Source of the DNA: Prionace glauca
Lineage: Eukaryota > Chordata > Chondrichthyes > Carcharhiniformes > Carcharhinidae
Length of the DNA stretch: 64,000 nt
Direction: 5' to 3'
NCBI GenBank assembly: GCA_037974335.1
Contig: CM075760.1
Coordinates: 50,920,119-50,984,118, forward strand
Within the stretch, counting starts at the first letter, position 1; each line of letters starts with the position of its first letter. The translations under genes were made by a program, and so were the position numbers. Under the pieces are notes generated by a model. It had not been told where the DNA came from and did not search any database. It was given only the letters and a program-made list of their open reading frames with translations. Positions 33,376 to 44,044 of the stretch are shown here, piece after piece.

Positions 33376-34680
33376 CTGTTTTCTCGACAAGGGATGTTAT
33401 TTTCGAGACAATGCAACAATGACTGCATTGCGAAAGTACCACATTGGCTATAACATGTTTTAGGATAACTGGTGGTGCTGAAATGTATTTGGTTCCAGTT
33501 TCCAGTTCTCCAAAATGGCTTAACTTTTAATGATTTATCTGATGATTTTGCTGCTGATAATGAACACTATAAAGCGCTGAAAGTTTTTCTTAGTCTCTAA
33601 CGCTGACGTTACACAAAGTGTTGGTGTTTCATATGCCCTATTAAAACATTTCCCCTTCTCTGTTCTGATCTTGATTAGTCCAATTTATTTTTCAATTACT
33701 TGAAATTGAGTTAAATAATGTGATCATCAGAATGAACTTCGAGCGGAAATCTGTGGTCTCAGTAGCATTTGCAGCAACTGAATATTTTTCTACGCACACC
33801 CTTACACTCAGTTATTGTTTCTATCAGGCGTTACACGTAGAAGTGAAACTGCCGTTAGAATCGGAAGTGCACCTGTAGCTGACTGAGGTAACTGGGACCG
33901 CAACTGCCAATCTCAGCTATGGCAGCAGCGAGGAGCTCCACCTCCCGAGCTAGCGGTTAAACTGACAACTGTGCACTTTTTTTTCCTCAAAGAAGCTTCA
34001 TTCGGGTAAATGTGACAGAATGAGCATTTCATTCATTGGAAGACTGATTTTGCAAGTTGAGTTCACAGTGAGAACGTAAGGTAAAAAAAAAAAACTCTGC
34101 TGAAAAAGTGCTAACTGAAAGTTGAGCAGAATTGTCCATAAGTCAAATTATAAACTTATAAATCCCTTTGAATTTGTGTAATATTAATCGCGGATACTGA
34201 AAATCGTGCCTGAACTAAACAGTGATAAAAGATCCGTTATCTACAATATATTCCCTGCAAGTTATCAATGTGTGTCACAATCTGTGTTCGCTATGTCGTA
34301 CATACGATATCAGTGAACTTCAATCTATCGCTATTAAATTAAAGCAATCCGAGTTTTCAGCAGTGCCAGTTATTACTGTACGTTCAGTGTGTGAATCGCG
34401 GCATTGTGCATTGATGCCATTGAATGATACATGTTACTTCCTTCTAAATATCATTATCCCCTTTGAAATTTCAACCTTTGCAGTTTGTGCGATTGGATCA
34501 GTTACTGCCCGAATTTCAGGCATACCCTAGCGGCTGTACCCGACTCCAAACACTGAATGTTATGACACATGAGCGGGAGCAGAAGAAGGAGACACCGAGC
34601 CTCAATATGGGTAGAACCAGCGGTAACACATTGCCAGTGTCTGCAGTTTTCTAAGTACATACACGTCAAGACAAACGACA
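33376..34680. other. Intergenic stretch upstream of the V at 34681
   Basis: No gene recognised. A weak V-like word, SSASYYCTFS in one frame near 34360-34390, has no RSS and is not called. Confidence 0.35.
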
Positions 34681-35128
34681 ATGTGGTTGTTCGGTATCTG
34701 TGCCATGTTTGGAGCGTTTATTGCAGGTAATTAATTTGGGTGCAATTTTGAATAAACCGCGAACAGCACTTTGGTATCTAGTCACAGTTTAATGTTTGAC
34801 TCTGCTTCCTATTAAATCCAGGTTTCAGTCAGGAATTCTCTGTCACCCAACACCCTCCAACAGTGATTAGGACAGAAGGAGGCATTTCAACTTTAAACTG
34901 CATCTACTTCACGACAGAAGATTCCTTCAATTTGTTCTGGGTCCGGCAATTCCCTGGGAGAGAACCACAAATACTAATTCGCAGATTTTCGGTTGGTTAC
35001 GAAATTAAAGCAGATTTTGCTCGAAGCCGTTTCTCCTCTGGGCTGGACATTTCGAATGGAAGGTTTAGCTTAACCGTGTCCAAATTACAGCTCTCTGATA
35101 CAGCTATGTACTACTGCGCGCTGACTCT
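34681..35128 (+). CDS. TCR V segment, probably functional, outlying
   Basis: The leader exon is 34681-34726 (MWLFGICAMFGAFIA plus one G, donor GTAATT). The V exon is 34822-35128, after acceptor TAAATCCAG. Domain: GFSQEFSVTQHPPTVIRTEG, first Cys in STLNCIYFTT, FNLFWVRQFPGREPQ (Val for Tyr in WYRQ), RSRFSSGLDISNGRFSLTVS, second Cys in DTAMYYCALT. There are no stops. It lies about 9 kb beyond the main cluster, on the other side of the TG repeat and CR1 copies. The RSS is weak, so use in rearrangement is uncertain. Confidence 0.82.
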
Positions 35129-35167
35129 CACAGCGATATCAACCTGTTCAACACTCGTGCAATAACT
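35129..35167 (+). other. 23-RSS, degenerate
   Basis: Heptamer CACAGCG 35129-35135 (one mismatch), 23-bp spacer, nonamer GCAATAACT 35159-35167 (several mismatches). The positions are correct but the quality is low. Confidence 0.65.
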
Positions 35168-35169
35168 GG

Positions 35170-35910
35170 AGGATCTGTGACATAGAGCTTAGCTCTACAT
35201 GCGGCTGGTCAGACTAACAATGAATGGAATATTAATGGATAAATGATGTGAGGCAATCGTCACAGGATAAACAGGACCGAGCTTTTCAGAAATATTTTCA
35301 TTGCAACCAATATCGGGATCCTCATCGAACCAGCAACTGAAGCTGTTCTGTACAATGCATAGAGTTCGATATTCTTTTTCACTAGTCAGCAATCCAAAGT
35401 CAAATCAAGATCTATTAGGCACTATATCAAGCGAAATGCTAAAGATGTTCTAAAGCGGTTGATTTTATATATGCTTTAATGAATAATGACGTTTCTTCGA
35501 TTCAGCCAAGACTGGGTGAGTGTCGTTCAAATAAATTGAAAGTATTTCAAGGTGATTATGGAAGTTCAATTCACTGCGGTCAGATTTCCTGATTGGATGG
35601 TTGCTTTAGTGGACAGCAATGTTTTAGCAGTGAGCTTGCACATTCTCCCCGTCTCTGTAAGGGTTTCCGCCGGGTGTTCTGGCTTCCTCCACAGAGACGT
35701 ACAGGCGCACAGCAGATCCTGGGGCATACACAGATACAGTGGATCACACAAAATTAGGGCCATTCACACAGAGATACTGGGGCATAAACATAAACAAGGG
35801 CACAAAAACATGCTATTAGGTTGATTGGTGTAACAAACTGTCTCTAAATTAGTCTTCCCTCAATCTTCCCCAATAGGCGTAGGCAAAGGCCATAGGTAGA
35901 GGAGGGCACT
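35170..35910. other. Intergenic stretch
   Basis: No gene recognised. CACAGAGA-rich words near 35695-35780 are low-complexity and not RSS. Confidence 0.35.
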
Positions 35911-35914
35911 CATA

Positions 35915-35990
35915 ATGTTAAAATGGCGGCGCGGGCTCGTTGGGCCGAAGGGCCTGTTTCCTGTGCTGTGTTGGTCTTTGTTCTTTGGAT
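35915..35990 (+). repeat. LINE 3' tail
   Basis: GGGCCGAAGGGCCTGTTTCC, then TGTGCTGTGTTGGTCTTTGT and TCTTTG, matching the 3' end of the minus-strand element at 39891. Confidence 0.7.
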
Positions 35991-36454
35991 TAGCCATGGT
36001 AAACTGGACCCCCATTTTCCCAAGATTTACCATGCGTGGGGTTTCTGGGGTAGGGCGGGGCGAGGGCTCTTTCAGGGAGTTGTTGTATTAGAAAGATGCT
36101 CTGTCAAAGTGGGTGCAGCCTCCATGGGACCAGCGCCCGTCCTTTGCTCTGTATGGCTTCTATGATTATATGAACGCCGTAATTGACAGCTCAGCAAAGT
36201 CAAAAAACGTGATCGGCCGAACAGATATTTCTGTCTCACTAAGACGGGGTACTTGCCCTGTGAAACATGACAATTTCTGTCAATATGGCTTTGGATGAAA
36301 CGGAATGCTGTTGATTTGGGGGTAGTGTCTTCTGAGCTTTTAGCATGTTTATGTCGGCGCGTAACACATTGTTGTCACATTTACTGTTGTTGCCACATTG
36401 AATGAAAGAAGTCAAATGCTTTGAGTGATCACTTGCAGCAGGGTTCTGGGTTTT

Positions 36455-36528
36455 GGCTTCACTGGTGTAATGATGAGCACTCTGGACTTTGAATCCAGCG
36501 TGCCGCGTTCAAACCTCAGTTGAAATTT
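36455..36528 (+). tRNA. tRNA-Gln (TTG)-like gene, probably a pseudogene
   Basis: The body GGTGTAATGATGAGCACTCT, the anticodon arm TGGACTTTGAATCCA with TTG at 36489-36491 and the T-arm GTTCAAAC match vertebrate tRNA-Gln(TTG) closely. The acceptor stem is imperfect (5' GGCTTCA against 3' TGAAATT) and there is one extra base after it. It therefore looks like a decayed copy, though a diverged gene is possible. Internal A- and B-box sequences are partly kept. Confidence 0.6.
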
Positions 36529-36916
36529 GTTTTGCTAAAACCGCCAATTGGTCTGCTGAAGGACATTGTATTTAAAATTCAGGAAAGTGGAATTTTAAAT
36601 ACTGAGGAAATCTCAGCAAATATCACCAAAATCACATTGCAGACGATGCAGTGAATGACTTTCCTGGTGTCATTGCATCATCCCCAGCGAACGATTGCAC
36701 AAGAATGCAAAGCTGTTAGGGGCAGATATGCCACAGCGGGCAGAGGGTCCACCTACAAGTGGCACTCACTCACTCATCTGTCCCAATGTAAACAAGAGGT
36801 GGGATGATGTGAACAGTCTCTCCTCTGAAGTTCCAACTCGGATTCAATGGCCAGAGTGCTAAACTTCATACAATTAAACTGACAGGACGCTGCCTAACGC
36901 ATGAGGACTTTCTCCC

Positions 36917-37012
36917 AAAACACACACACACACACATACAGATACATAAGCACACAATCACACACACACATACACAAGCACATAATCATACACACATACA
37001 CACACATACACA
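36917..37012 (+). repeat. CA microsatellite
   Basis: Imperfect (CA)n with ACACATACA variants. Frames across it are artefacts. Confidence 0.85.
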
Positions 37013-37049
37013 GCCTAAGAGCACATCTTTGGGGTGTGGAAGGAAACCG

Positions 37050-37380
37050 GAACACCCAGAATAGAGCCAACGTTTCGAGTCCAGATGACCCTTCATCAGA
37101 GCTAAGAACAAAGAGTATCAGCAGGCAGTCAAGAGAACAAATGGTATGATGGTCTTCATTGCGAAAGGACTTCATTGAAGGGATTGGGTGTTTCCCTGAA
37201 ATTTTACGTGGCAACCAGAATATTACGTGCAGTTTTGGTGTCCTTATCAGACCAAGGATATCCTGGTTGTGGAAGAGGAGTTTCACCAGGCTGATTTCTG
37301 GGATGACATATTTGTCACATGACGAGAGATTAAATGAATTAGGATTGACTTCATTGAATTTACTGAAGTTGAAATGAGAC
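37050..37380 (+). repeat. Repeat cluster next to the GPCR exon
   Basis: 37050-37112 holds AGAATAGAGCCAACGTTTCG, AGTCCAGATGACCC and TTCATCAGAGCTAAG, a word series repeated at 38470-38520. 37140-37380 is a 5'- and 3'-broken CR1-type ORF2 tail (TYLSHDERLNELGLTSLNLL, matching LSYEERLNELGLFSLERRRL). The last bases lie about 55 bp from the GPCR stop codon. Confidence 0.6.
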
Positions 37381-37434
37381 ACAAATCAGGTCAGATGGAC
37401 TAGAATGTTAAAATCATGTTTGATTTTGGTCTTT

Positions 37435-38345
37435 TCATCTCTTATATAATTTAACAATTAAAAACAATGGATATTTCACCCCATTCTTTAATTCCTCTCT
37501 GAACTTGCTCTGGGGCCCTGCGTAAATGAAAGGGTTGATGCAGCAACTCAAGAGCTGAAGCATATACCCGTATTCCTCCAGGACAAATGTAGACTGGCTG
37601 ACATTAGCACCTGAGAAATAAGTCACCTTCGCTATTCGGACGTAAAGGATGGTGATAAAGAATATGAAATATAAGATGATGAAACTGCCTGAAATGGCAA
37701 AGAGTAAAACAATAGATTTTCGCCTGTTTTCCAGCTCTGGGTCACTCTGTTTCTCTCCATTGTTTCCAGTCCGTAGTCTCTTACGAGCCCTACTGGCCGC
37801 TATAATGTGTCTTACAGTCAGAGCATTGAGTAGTAAAATTAGAATGAATGGGAGATAAGGGGTTAAAATACTCTGAATCCAGTCAAATGCAACCCATTCA
37901 GGTGCGGTATAAAAAGTTGATTTTACGCCGCAGAACCAGGGTACGTTGATAATTATGACCAAAGGTTCATACACAAAATATAAGAAAGAATTTTTGAAAC
38001 AGCTCAGTATGGACACGATTGTTATGACCCGTGCAGATGTCTTCACAGTGCAGTATTTGATTTTCAGCTTCTGACAACAAATGGCTACAAATCGATCAAA
38101 GGTGAAAGCCACGGTTAACCAGGCGGAACTGTCTATTGCAGCATAATTGAGGACACAACGAAAACTGCACGCTGGCGTGATGGACAGAAAACTGAATGGA
38201 AAATAGATATCAGCAATCCTGTTCAATATCACAAAGCTGACAAGGAGCAGTAGATCAGTCGCCGCCATGGAAACAAGATAGCAAGTGATGCATCTGGACA
38301 GACCACATCTTCCTCTTGACAAGATCACAATCACCACTAAGTTAG
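37435..38345 (-). CDS. GPR139-like class A GPCR, exon 2 (most of the receptor)
   Basis: This exon encodes a seven-transmembrane rhodopsin-family receptor of the GPR139-like group expanded in cartilaginous fish. It starts after acceptor TTCTTTATTACAG (38346 on) and joins in phase 1 to exon 1 at 42588-42657, restoring GVPANLVVIVILSRG in TM1. Visible landmarks: SMAATDLLLLV (TM2), Cys before TM3, WLTVAFTFDRFVAICC (DRF version of DRY), TM5 LTPYLPFILILLLNALTVR, basic loop 3 ASRARKRLR and ENRRKSIVLLF, TM7 SCCINPFIYA (NPxxY), then KFREELKNGVKYP. The stop is at 37437-37435. Spliced length is 326 aa. Ligand unknown; a peptide or amino-acid ligand like that of GPR139 is only an analogy. Confidence 0.88.
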
Positions 38346-38394
38346 CTGTAATAAAGAACGACATAGAGATTGAGCAAGACTAAACAGAAATGCT

Positions 38395-38920
38395 GAAAGC
38401 CAAAAGCAAAATAGTGCAGGCTGCTGGAATCTGAAACGAAAAGATGACTGACAGCATCTGCGGGGAAAGAATAGAGCCAATGTTTCGAGTCCAGGTGACA
38501 CTTCATCAGAGCTAAGATTGACTTCATTGAAGTTGAGACGAGAGGAAGGGGATCTGATGAGACTTACAAATTTCAAACAGAATTAGACAGGGTGGGTTCA
38601 GATAGAATATTCTCCATGGTAGGGGAGTCCAGAACTAGGGCTGTGAGGTTAAGAACTGAGGTGAGGAGAAAGTTCTTCACAGGAGAACGTTGAATGTGTG
38701 GCAAGCACTACAATAGTAAGCAGTAGAGGCCAAAACATCTGTGAGTTCAGGAAGAAATGTATAGCTCGTGTTTCTAAAGGGATCTGGGGATAGAACAAGA
38801 AGGTGGGACGACAATGTCGATTCTGATGATCAGCCACAATCAGAATGAATAGTGGAGCAGGCTCGCCAGGTAAATTGGTCTACTCCTGCTTCTCTTTCTA
38901 TGTTACTTTTCTATATTTCT
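38395..38920 (+). repeat. Repeat cluster upstream of GPCR exon 2
   Basis: 38395-38520 carries AAAATAGTGCAGGCTGCTGG, TGACAGCATCTGCGGGGAAA and AATGTTTCGAGTCCAGGTGA. These belong to the same hairpin-type repeat as 56074-56275 and the piece at 37050. 38521-38920 is a CR1-type 3' end (GTTCTTCACAGGAGAACG, ACTCCTGCTTCTCTTTCTAT). The intron thus starts in repeats directly before the splice acceptor. Confidence 0.55.
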
Positions 38921-38924
38921 ATAT

Positions 38925-39885
38925 TGTGGAAACGACTTAATGATGCAGGCATCTGATATTGTGTAATGTGGCAGGACTGATTCGTAGCATCATAGTAAAT
39001 GCTTCTCCTGCAGAAGCCATGAGGTTGAATTAGTCAGAAAATAAATCAACCTAAATGAAGCCGATAACATTGTTATCATGGGAAAAACTGGATAATTTGT
39101 GTTGGCTAATTAGATTAAAGCATAGTGCCAGAAATAACAGATGGAAACAAGCAAGAAACAATCAAGAAAATCAACAAGAATGAATGCTATTGAAAGTCAA
39201 AAACTCAGCGAGAAATATTCACCCAATCTTGCTATTTAACTAAAGGAATACATAGTGTCATAAGAAGGGGCTTCGAATGCTGTAAAAAAAATGTGGAAAG
39301 TCTGAGGATTGGTAGCGTTTAATAAAACAGTAATGTAACAATGTAAAATTGGTCTTTCTCGTAAACTTTGTGCAGCAAATGGATTAAAGATGTCTTTCAA
39401 CCGTTGTGCAGAATTTGGCGTGACCATAACTGTATCTTTGCATTATATCGCCAATTTAAAGGGGGAAATACTGAAATTTGTGGCAGAACAGTTAAGGGTG
39501 GCTATGCTTGTTCCTTTTCTGAGAATGTCGTCTATGATGAGTAGCTGACTACATTTTGTCGATATTTTCCGGAGTTCGGATGAATAGGGTTTAATCTCAT
39601 TAAAATATTCAGTGTTCTGAAGGACATTGACAGGAAAGAAACTGACAGGCGTTTACAATGGCTGGAGAATCTACAGTATGGGGGCACAGATTACAATTAA
39701 CAAGACGATCATTTACTTCTGCAGTGACAATAAATATTTCCATTAAGGAGCAGTAAAACATTGTAATATTCTAATGGAGACGACAATGCCAGCAACATCA
39801 TTTCAATAAATAAATTCATGATATTCTTTTGGCATAATTTAATGGTTCAATAATCAGTACACAATTAATTATCTGTGGAAAATGC
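38925..39885. other. Intron stretch of the GPCR gene
   Basis: AT-rich. No gene or repeat family recognised. Confidence 0.4.
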
Positions 39886-39890
39886 TGTCA

Positions 39891-41900
39891 ACAAAGAACA
39901 AAGAACAACACAGCACGGGAAACAGGCCCTTCGGCCCAACGAGCCCGTGCCGCCGTCCCGTTGTCTCAGTGACCTATTCATGATTTTAGTCTACGCCTAA
40001 TGTGCGAGGATCAGGGAGGTCCAATATAGGGACAATTTGTTACCCAATCAATCAGCCTAAAAGCACATCCCCGGGATGTGGGAGGAAACCGGAGCACCCG
40101 GAGAAAACCCACGCAACCATGGGGACAACGCGCAAACTCCCACGGACACAGGCCCAAATCCAAGTGTCCGCATAGCAACAGAGTTAGTCTCTGAGCTGTC
40201 ATGTTGCCCTTGAGATGGTCCAGTTTAAGCACACCGACGACATGAAGTAGTAGGCAACTCCCGAAGCAACATCCAAGAGCAGCCCACCACAACCTGCCGC
40301 ATGCATGCCCCTTGCTGGTCAACAAGGTGGACTTAAATGCCTGTGGAGACAAAAAATTCATTATTAAACAGGCAAAGACTCTACATCCCTGAGGCAAAAA
40401 CGGAATCCCAAGCCTACAATGTTTAGTAAGGCCTGCTATATTCCCCAATATGTAGACCGCTCATGTGGCTGTCCAAGTGACTCTTAAACAACCCTAGCGT
40501 GCCTGCTTCCACCACCTTACTCGGCAGTGCATTCCACATCCCCACTACCCTTTGCGTGAAAAACTGCCCTCTAATATTTGTCTTATACCTAGCCCCCCTC
40601 ACCCTAAGCCCTCGTTCTATCCATTTCTAATAGCGGAAAAAGCTTACCACCATTTACTCTATCTATCCCCTTCATAATCTTATAAATCTCTATTAGATCC
40701 CCCCTCAGCCGACGTCTCTCAAGGGAAAACAGCCCAAGTTCGTTCAATCTTTCCTCGTAAGACAGCCCTTCCATACCAGGCAACATCCTGGTAAATCTCC
40801 TCTGCACTTTCTCCAGGATCTCTACATCCTTCCGGTAGTGCGGCGACCAGAACTGGACGCAGTACTCCAGGTGAGGCCTAACCAACGTTCTATACAACTG
40901 CAACATCAGACTCCTACTCTTATATTCTATACCCCTTCCTATGAAGGCTAACATACCATACGCTTTCCTCAACACATTCTGCACCTGCACCGACACCTTC
41001 AGGGACTTGTGCACTTGCACCCCCAGGTCTCTCTGCGTATCTATACTCCGGGTAGTTCTACCTTTTATCGTATAACTCCCCTCCACATTATTCCGGCCAA
41101 AGTGCATCACCTCGCATTTCGCCGGATTAAATTCCATTTGCCATCTATCTGCCCAACCTACCAGCCTGTCTATGTCCTGTTGCATTGCCAGGCACTGCTC
41201 CTCAGTACCTGCCAATCCAACCATCTTAGTGTCATCAGCAAATTTGCTGATCACACCGCCTACCCCCTCTTCCAAGTCATTAATATATACTACAAATAGT
41301 AGAGGTCCTAGTACCGAGCCCTGCGGCACACCACTGGTGACAGACCTCCAATTGGAAAAGGAGCCTTCCACTACTACCCACTGTCTCCTCCTCCCAAGCC
41401 AGTTCTCCACCTATCTACATACCAAGCCTTGTATCCCATGAACCTTCACCTTTTCTATCAGCCTACCATGAGGGACCTTGTCAAACGCCTTACTGAAATC
41501 CATATAGACAACATCAACGGCTTGTCCTTCGTCAACCGTTTTTGTCACCTCTTCAAAAAATTCCAATAGATTCGTAAGGCACGACCTCCCTGTAACGAAG
41601 CCATGCTGCGTATCCCTGATCAGATTGCAGCGCTCCAGATGTTCATACATCCTATCCTTGAGGATCCTCTCCATTATCTTGCCTATAACTGAAGTCAAGC
41701 TCACCGGCCTATAGTTCCCTGGGTTATCCCTCTGACCCTTTTTAAACAACGGTACTACATTTGCAATCCGCCAATCCTCTGGGACCTCACCTGTGTCCAA
41801 AGAAGAGACAAAGATTTGCGTCAGAGGCCCAGCAATTTCATCCCTCACCTCCCTTAGCAGCCTAGGATAGATGCCATCTGTCACGTAACTATCTAACACA
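39891..41900 (-). mobile_element. CR1-clade LINE, 5' truncated
   Basis: On the minus strand from 41899: [123 protein letters not shown]. All are ordered reverse-transcriptase motifs of CR1 ORF2, with catalytic D (MDFSKAFD) and FADD present. One in-frame stop after HGIQGLVCR splits the frame near 41411. Endonuclease and ORF1 are missing. The 3' untranslated region contains an inserted SINE (39957-40205) and a further foreign 235 bp (40206-40440). The 3' end is TTGTTCTTTGTTC-like at 39891. Confidence 0.9.
39957..40205 (-). repeat. tRNA-derived SINE nested in a LINE
   Basis: Plus-strand words GTGGGAGGAAACCGGAGCAC, CCGGAGAAAACCCACGCA and CAACGCGCAAACTCCCACGG are the reverse complement of the SINE body seen at 43080-43140. 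It interrupts the LINE 3' untranslated region. Confidence 0.65.
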
Positions 41901-41904
41901 CTTT

Positions 41905-42580
41905 CATATTGTACGAACAGTGTGGCAACTAACTCACATGACGAGGGTAAGCTTCCGATAATTCACACAGGGCAGCATTAACAACACAGTAAGTTAAAAT
42001 TACTTCGTTTTCACGTGCGACGATTTGTCAAAAACATGTTTTCAAATCACAATGGATGTACTTTCACAACGAAATCATAGTTTGGTTATTTCCCTGGAGC
42101 TTGGATGTGAGTAACATATTGACATTTAATGTAAACTGGCGTGATAATGTAGCGATTACATGGCAGTATCATCGACTCTAACATAATATAAATGCATGTA
42201 CTTTGATGACAATGTACTATTCTAGCCAAGGTAATTGTGCTAGTAGATTGAATAAATAAGTAGGCTAGCTGCATATACTGCTTGTCATCCTTACGGTAAT
42301 TCACTCACAATACCACTAAGACACTGGGGAAAATAAGTCACACTGTGATAACACAGTTAATGTTCAAACATGCTTACAACGTATCTAACACAACAGAACT
42401 ACAATTACACTGTGTAAACAGTCTGATAACTCACACAAAATAGCAGTTTAATGACAGAACACAACCAGACATTCACTTTGAAGAAAACTGCAGAGGAAGA
42501 TAGGAAAATATAATGAAAGAGACACATCGTTTAGAAGAGCAATCAATACATCAACACATTCCCCAAAATAACGCCATAAT
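41905..42580. other. Intron stretch of the GPCR gene
   Basis: AT-rich between the LINE and exon 1. Nothing recognised. Confidence 0.4.
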
Positions 42581-42587
42581 ACTTAAC

Positions 42588-42657
42588 CTGGAACTCCGAT
42601 AGCGGCAAGGACAGGATAATAAACGGCATACTGCAATCCTTGTGGTGTTCCGTGCAT
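42588..42657 (-). CDS. GPR139-like class A GPCR, exon 1
   Basis: From ATG 42657: MHGTPQGLQYAVYYPVLAAI then GVP plus one G, followed by donor GTTAAG. The short N-terminus and the YYPVLAAIGVP motif are the conserved start of this receptor family. The last G plus CT from exon 2 encodes Ala (GVPANLVV). The intron to exon 2 is about 4.2 kb and contains a 5'-truncated CR1 LINE and a SINE. The donor differs from consensus at +3 and may be weak. Confidence 0.8.
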
Positions 42658-42659
42658 TG

Positions 42660-42990
42660 CTAACAGAATCTCTCAACACGTTGTTTATTCCAGTCAATAC
42701 TTGTCAGATTTATACGCGATGTCAGCCTCCAGGGACATCATTAACTTGTTTGGATGTTTTAAACTTTATTGGGGTCTAGTGCAGCTGCCGTCAGACTTGT
42801 ACTTTATGCTCAGGTGAAAGGGAAGATCGATTCCATGGAAGTAGCGGACCTGGTTATATTTGAAATTTAAAGTCCATTGTGGAATCACATTGACTTCTCT
42901 AAAAATGTAATGAAAATTAAAGCAGATGATTGAGTCATGAAAATGTGAATGAACCCTCGTGTCTGAAGCATTAGGTTAGGGGGCGGCACG
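42660..42990. other. Upstream region of the GPCR first exon
   Basis: About 330 bp before the next SINE. It should contain the promoter, but no clear TATA or CpG-rich stretch was seen. Confidence 0.35.
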
Positions 42991-42992
42991 AC

Positions 42993-43195
42993 ACCACAGT
43001 ACCACAGTGAATAGCACTGCTGCTTCACAGTTCTAGGGACCTGGGTTCGATTCCTGGCTCAGGTCACTGTCTTTGTGGAGCCTGCACATTCTCCTAGTGT
43101 CTGCGTGGGTTTCCTCCAGGTGCTTCGCTTTCCTCCCATAGTCTAAAGATGTGTGGGTTAGGTTGATTGGCCATGCTATTTTCTTGCCCAATCTT
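42993..43195 (+). repeat. tRNA-derived SINE
   Basis: The tRNA-like head carries CACAGTGAATAGCACTGCTG (A-box region) and GGGTTCGATTCCTGG (B box, 43043-43057). It is followed by GTCTTTGTGGAGCCTGCACA, GTCTGCGTGGGTTTCCTCCA and the GTGTGGGTTAGGTTGATTGG body. It stops where the next LINE piece begins. Confidence 0.85.
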
Positions 43196-43204
43196 AACTG
43201 AATC

Positions 43205-43967
43205 TGGTATTTCCTGGGGATAATTATTTGCTCTGACTTGGGCCTCAAAATTAATTCATTAAAATCAGAAGTCCTGAATATTGAGGGAACAATGAGGGGC
43301 AAATACGAGATAATGCATTTTGGAATGTCTAATATAGATAGGAAATATACAGTAAATAGCAGAACTCTTAAGAGTATTGATAGACAGAGGGGTCTGTGTG
43401 TAGAGGTACACAGGTCACTGAAAGTGGCAACGCAGGTGGAGAATGTACTCATGAAGGCATATGGCATGCTTGCCTTCATCTACCGGGGCTTTGAATTTAA
43501 ATATTGACAAGTCAGGTTGCAGCTTTGTAGAACCTTAGTTGAGCCACAGTTGGAATCTAGTGTTCAATTCTGATGGCTACACGACCAGAAGGATGTAGAG
43601 ACTTTGGAGACGGTACAGAAAAGATTTACTAGGATGTGGCCTGGCATGGAGTGCATTAGCTCCGAGGAGATGTTGGATAAACTTGGCTTGTTCTGATTGG
43701 AAGACAGGGTTTGAGGGGCGACGTGATAGAAGCCTACAACATTATGAGAGGCGTGGTCAGAATGGATGTCGGAAGCTTTTTATCCCAGAACGGAGGAGTC
43801 AATTACGAGGGTTTAAGGAACGAGGGGCAATTATTAAAAGAGATGTACGAGGCACGTTTTTACACAGAGAGTGGTAGTCGCCTGGAACTCGCTGCTGGGG
43901 GGGTCGGGGGGAGGGTTGTGGTGGAAGCGGATACGATAGTGAGTTCTCAGGGGCGTCTTGACAATTA
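43205..43967 (+). repeat. CR1-type LINE 3' portion, broken
   Basis: The plus strand reads KYEIMHFGMSNIDRKYTVNS, VATQVENVLMKAYGMLAFIY, RGFEFKY, then in changed frames GDVIEAYNIMRGVVRMDVGS and FYTESGSR. This is the C-terminal third of ORF2 with several frame changes. It is cut at 43967 by the minus-strand CR1. Confidence 0.75.
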
Positions 43968-44044
43968 GAACATAGAACACAGCACAAACAGGCCCTTCGG
44001 CCCTCGAGTTGCGCCGATCACATCAACCCCACCAATCTGTAGAC

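Noticed and set aside
34310-34400. V-like word SSASYYCTFS
   Set aside because: Only a few residues match a V 3' end. There is no framework before it and no heptamer/nonamer pair at 12 or 23 bp.
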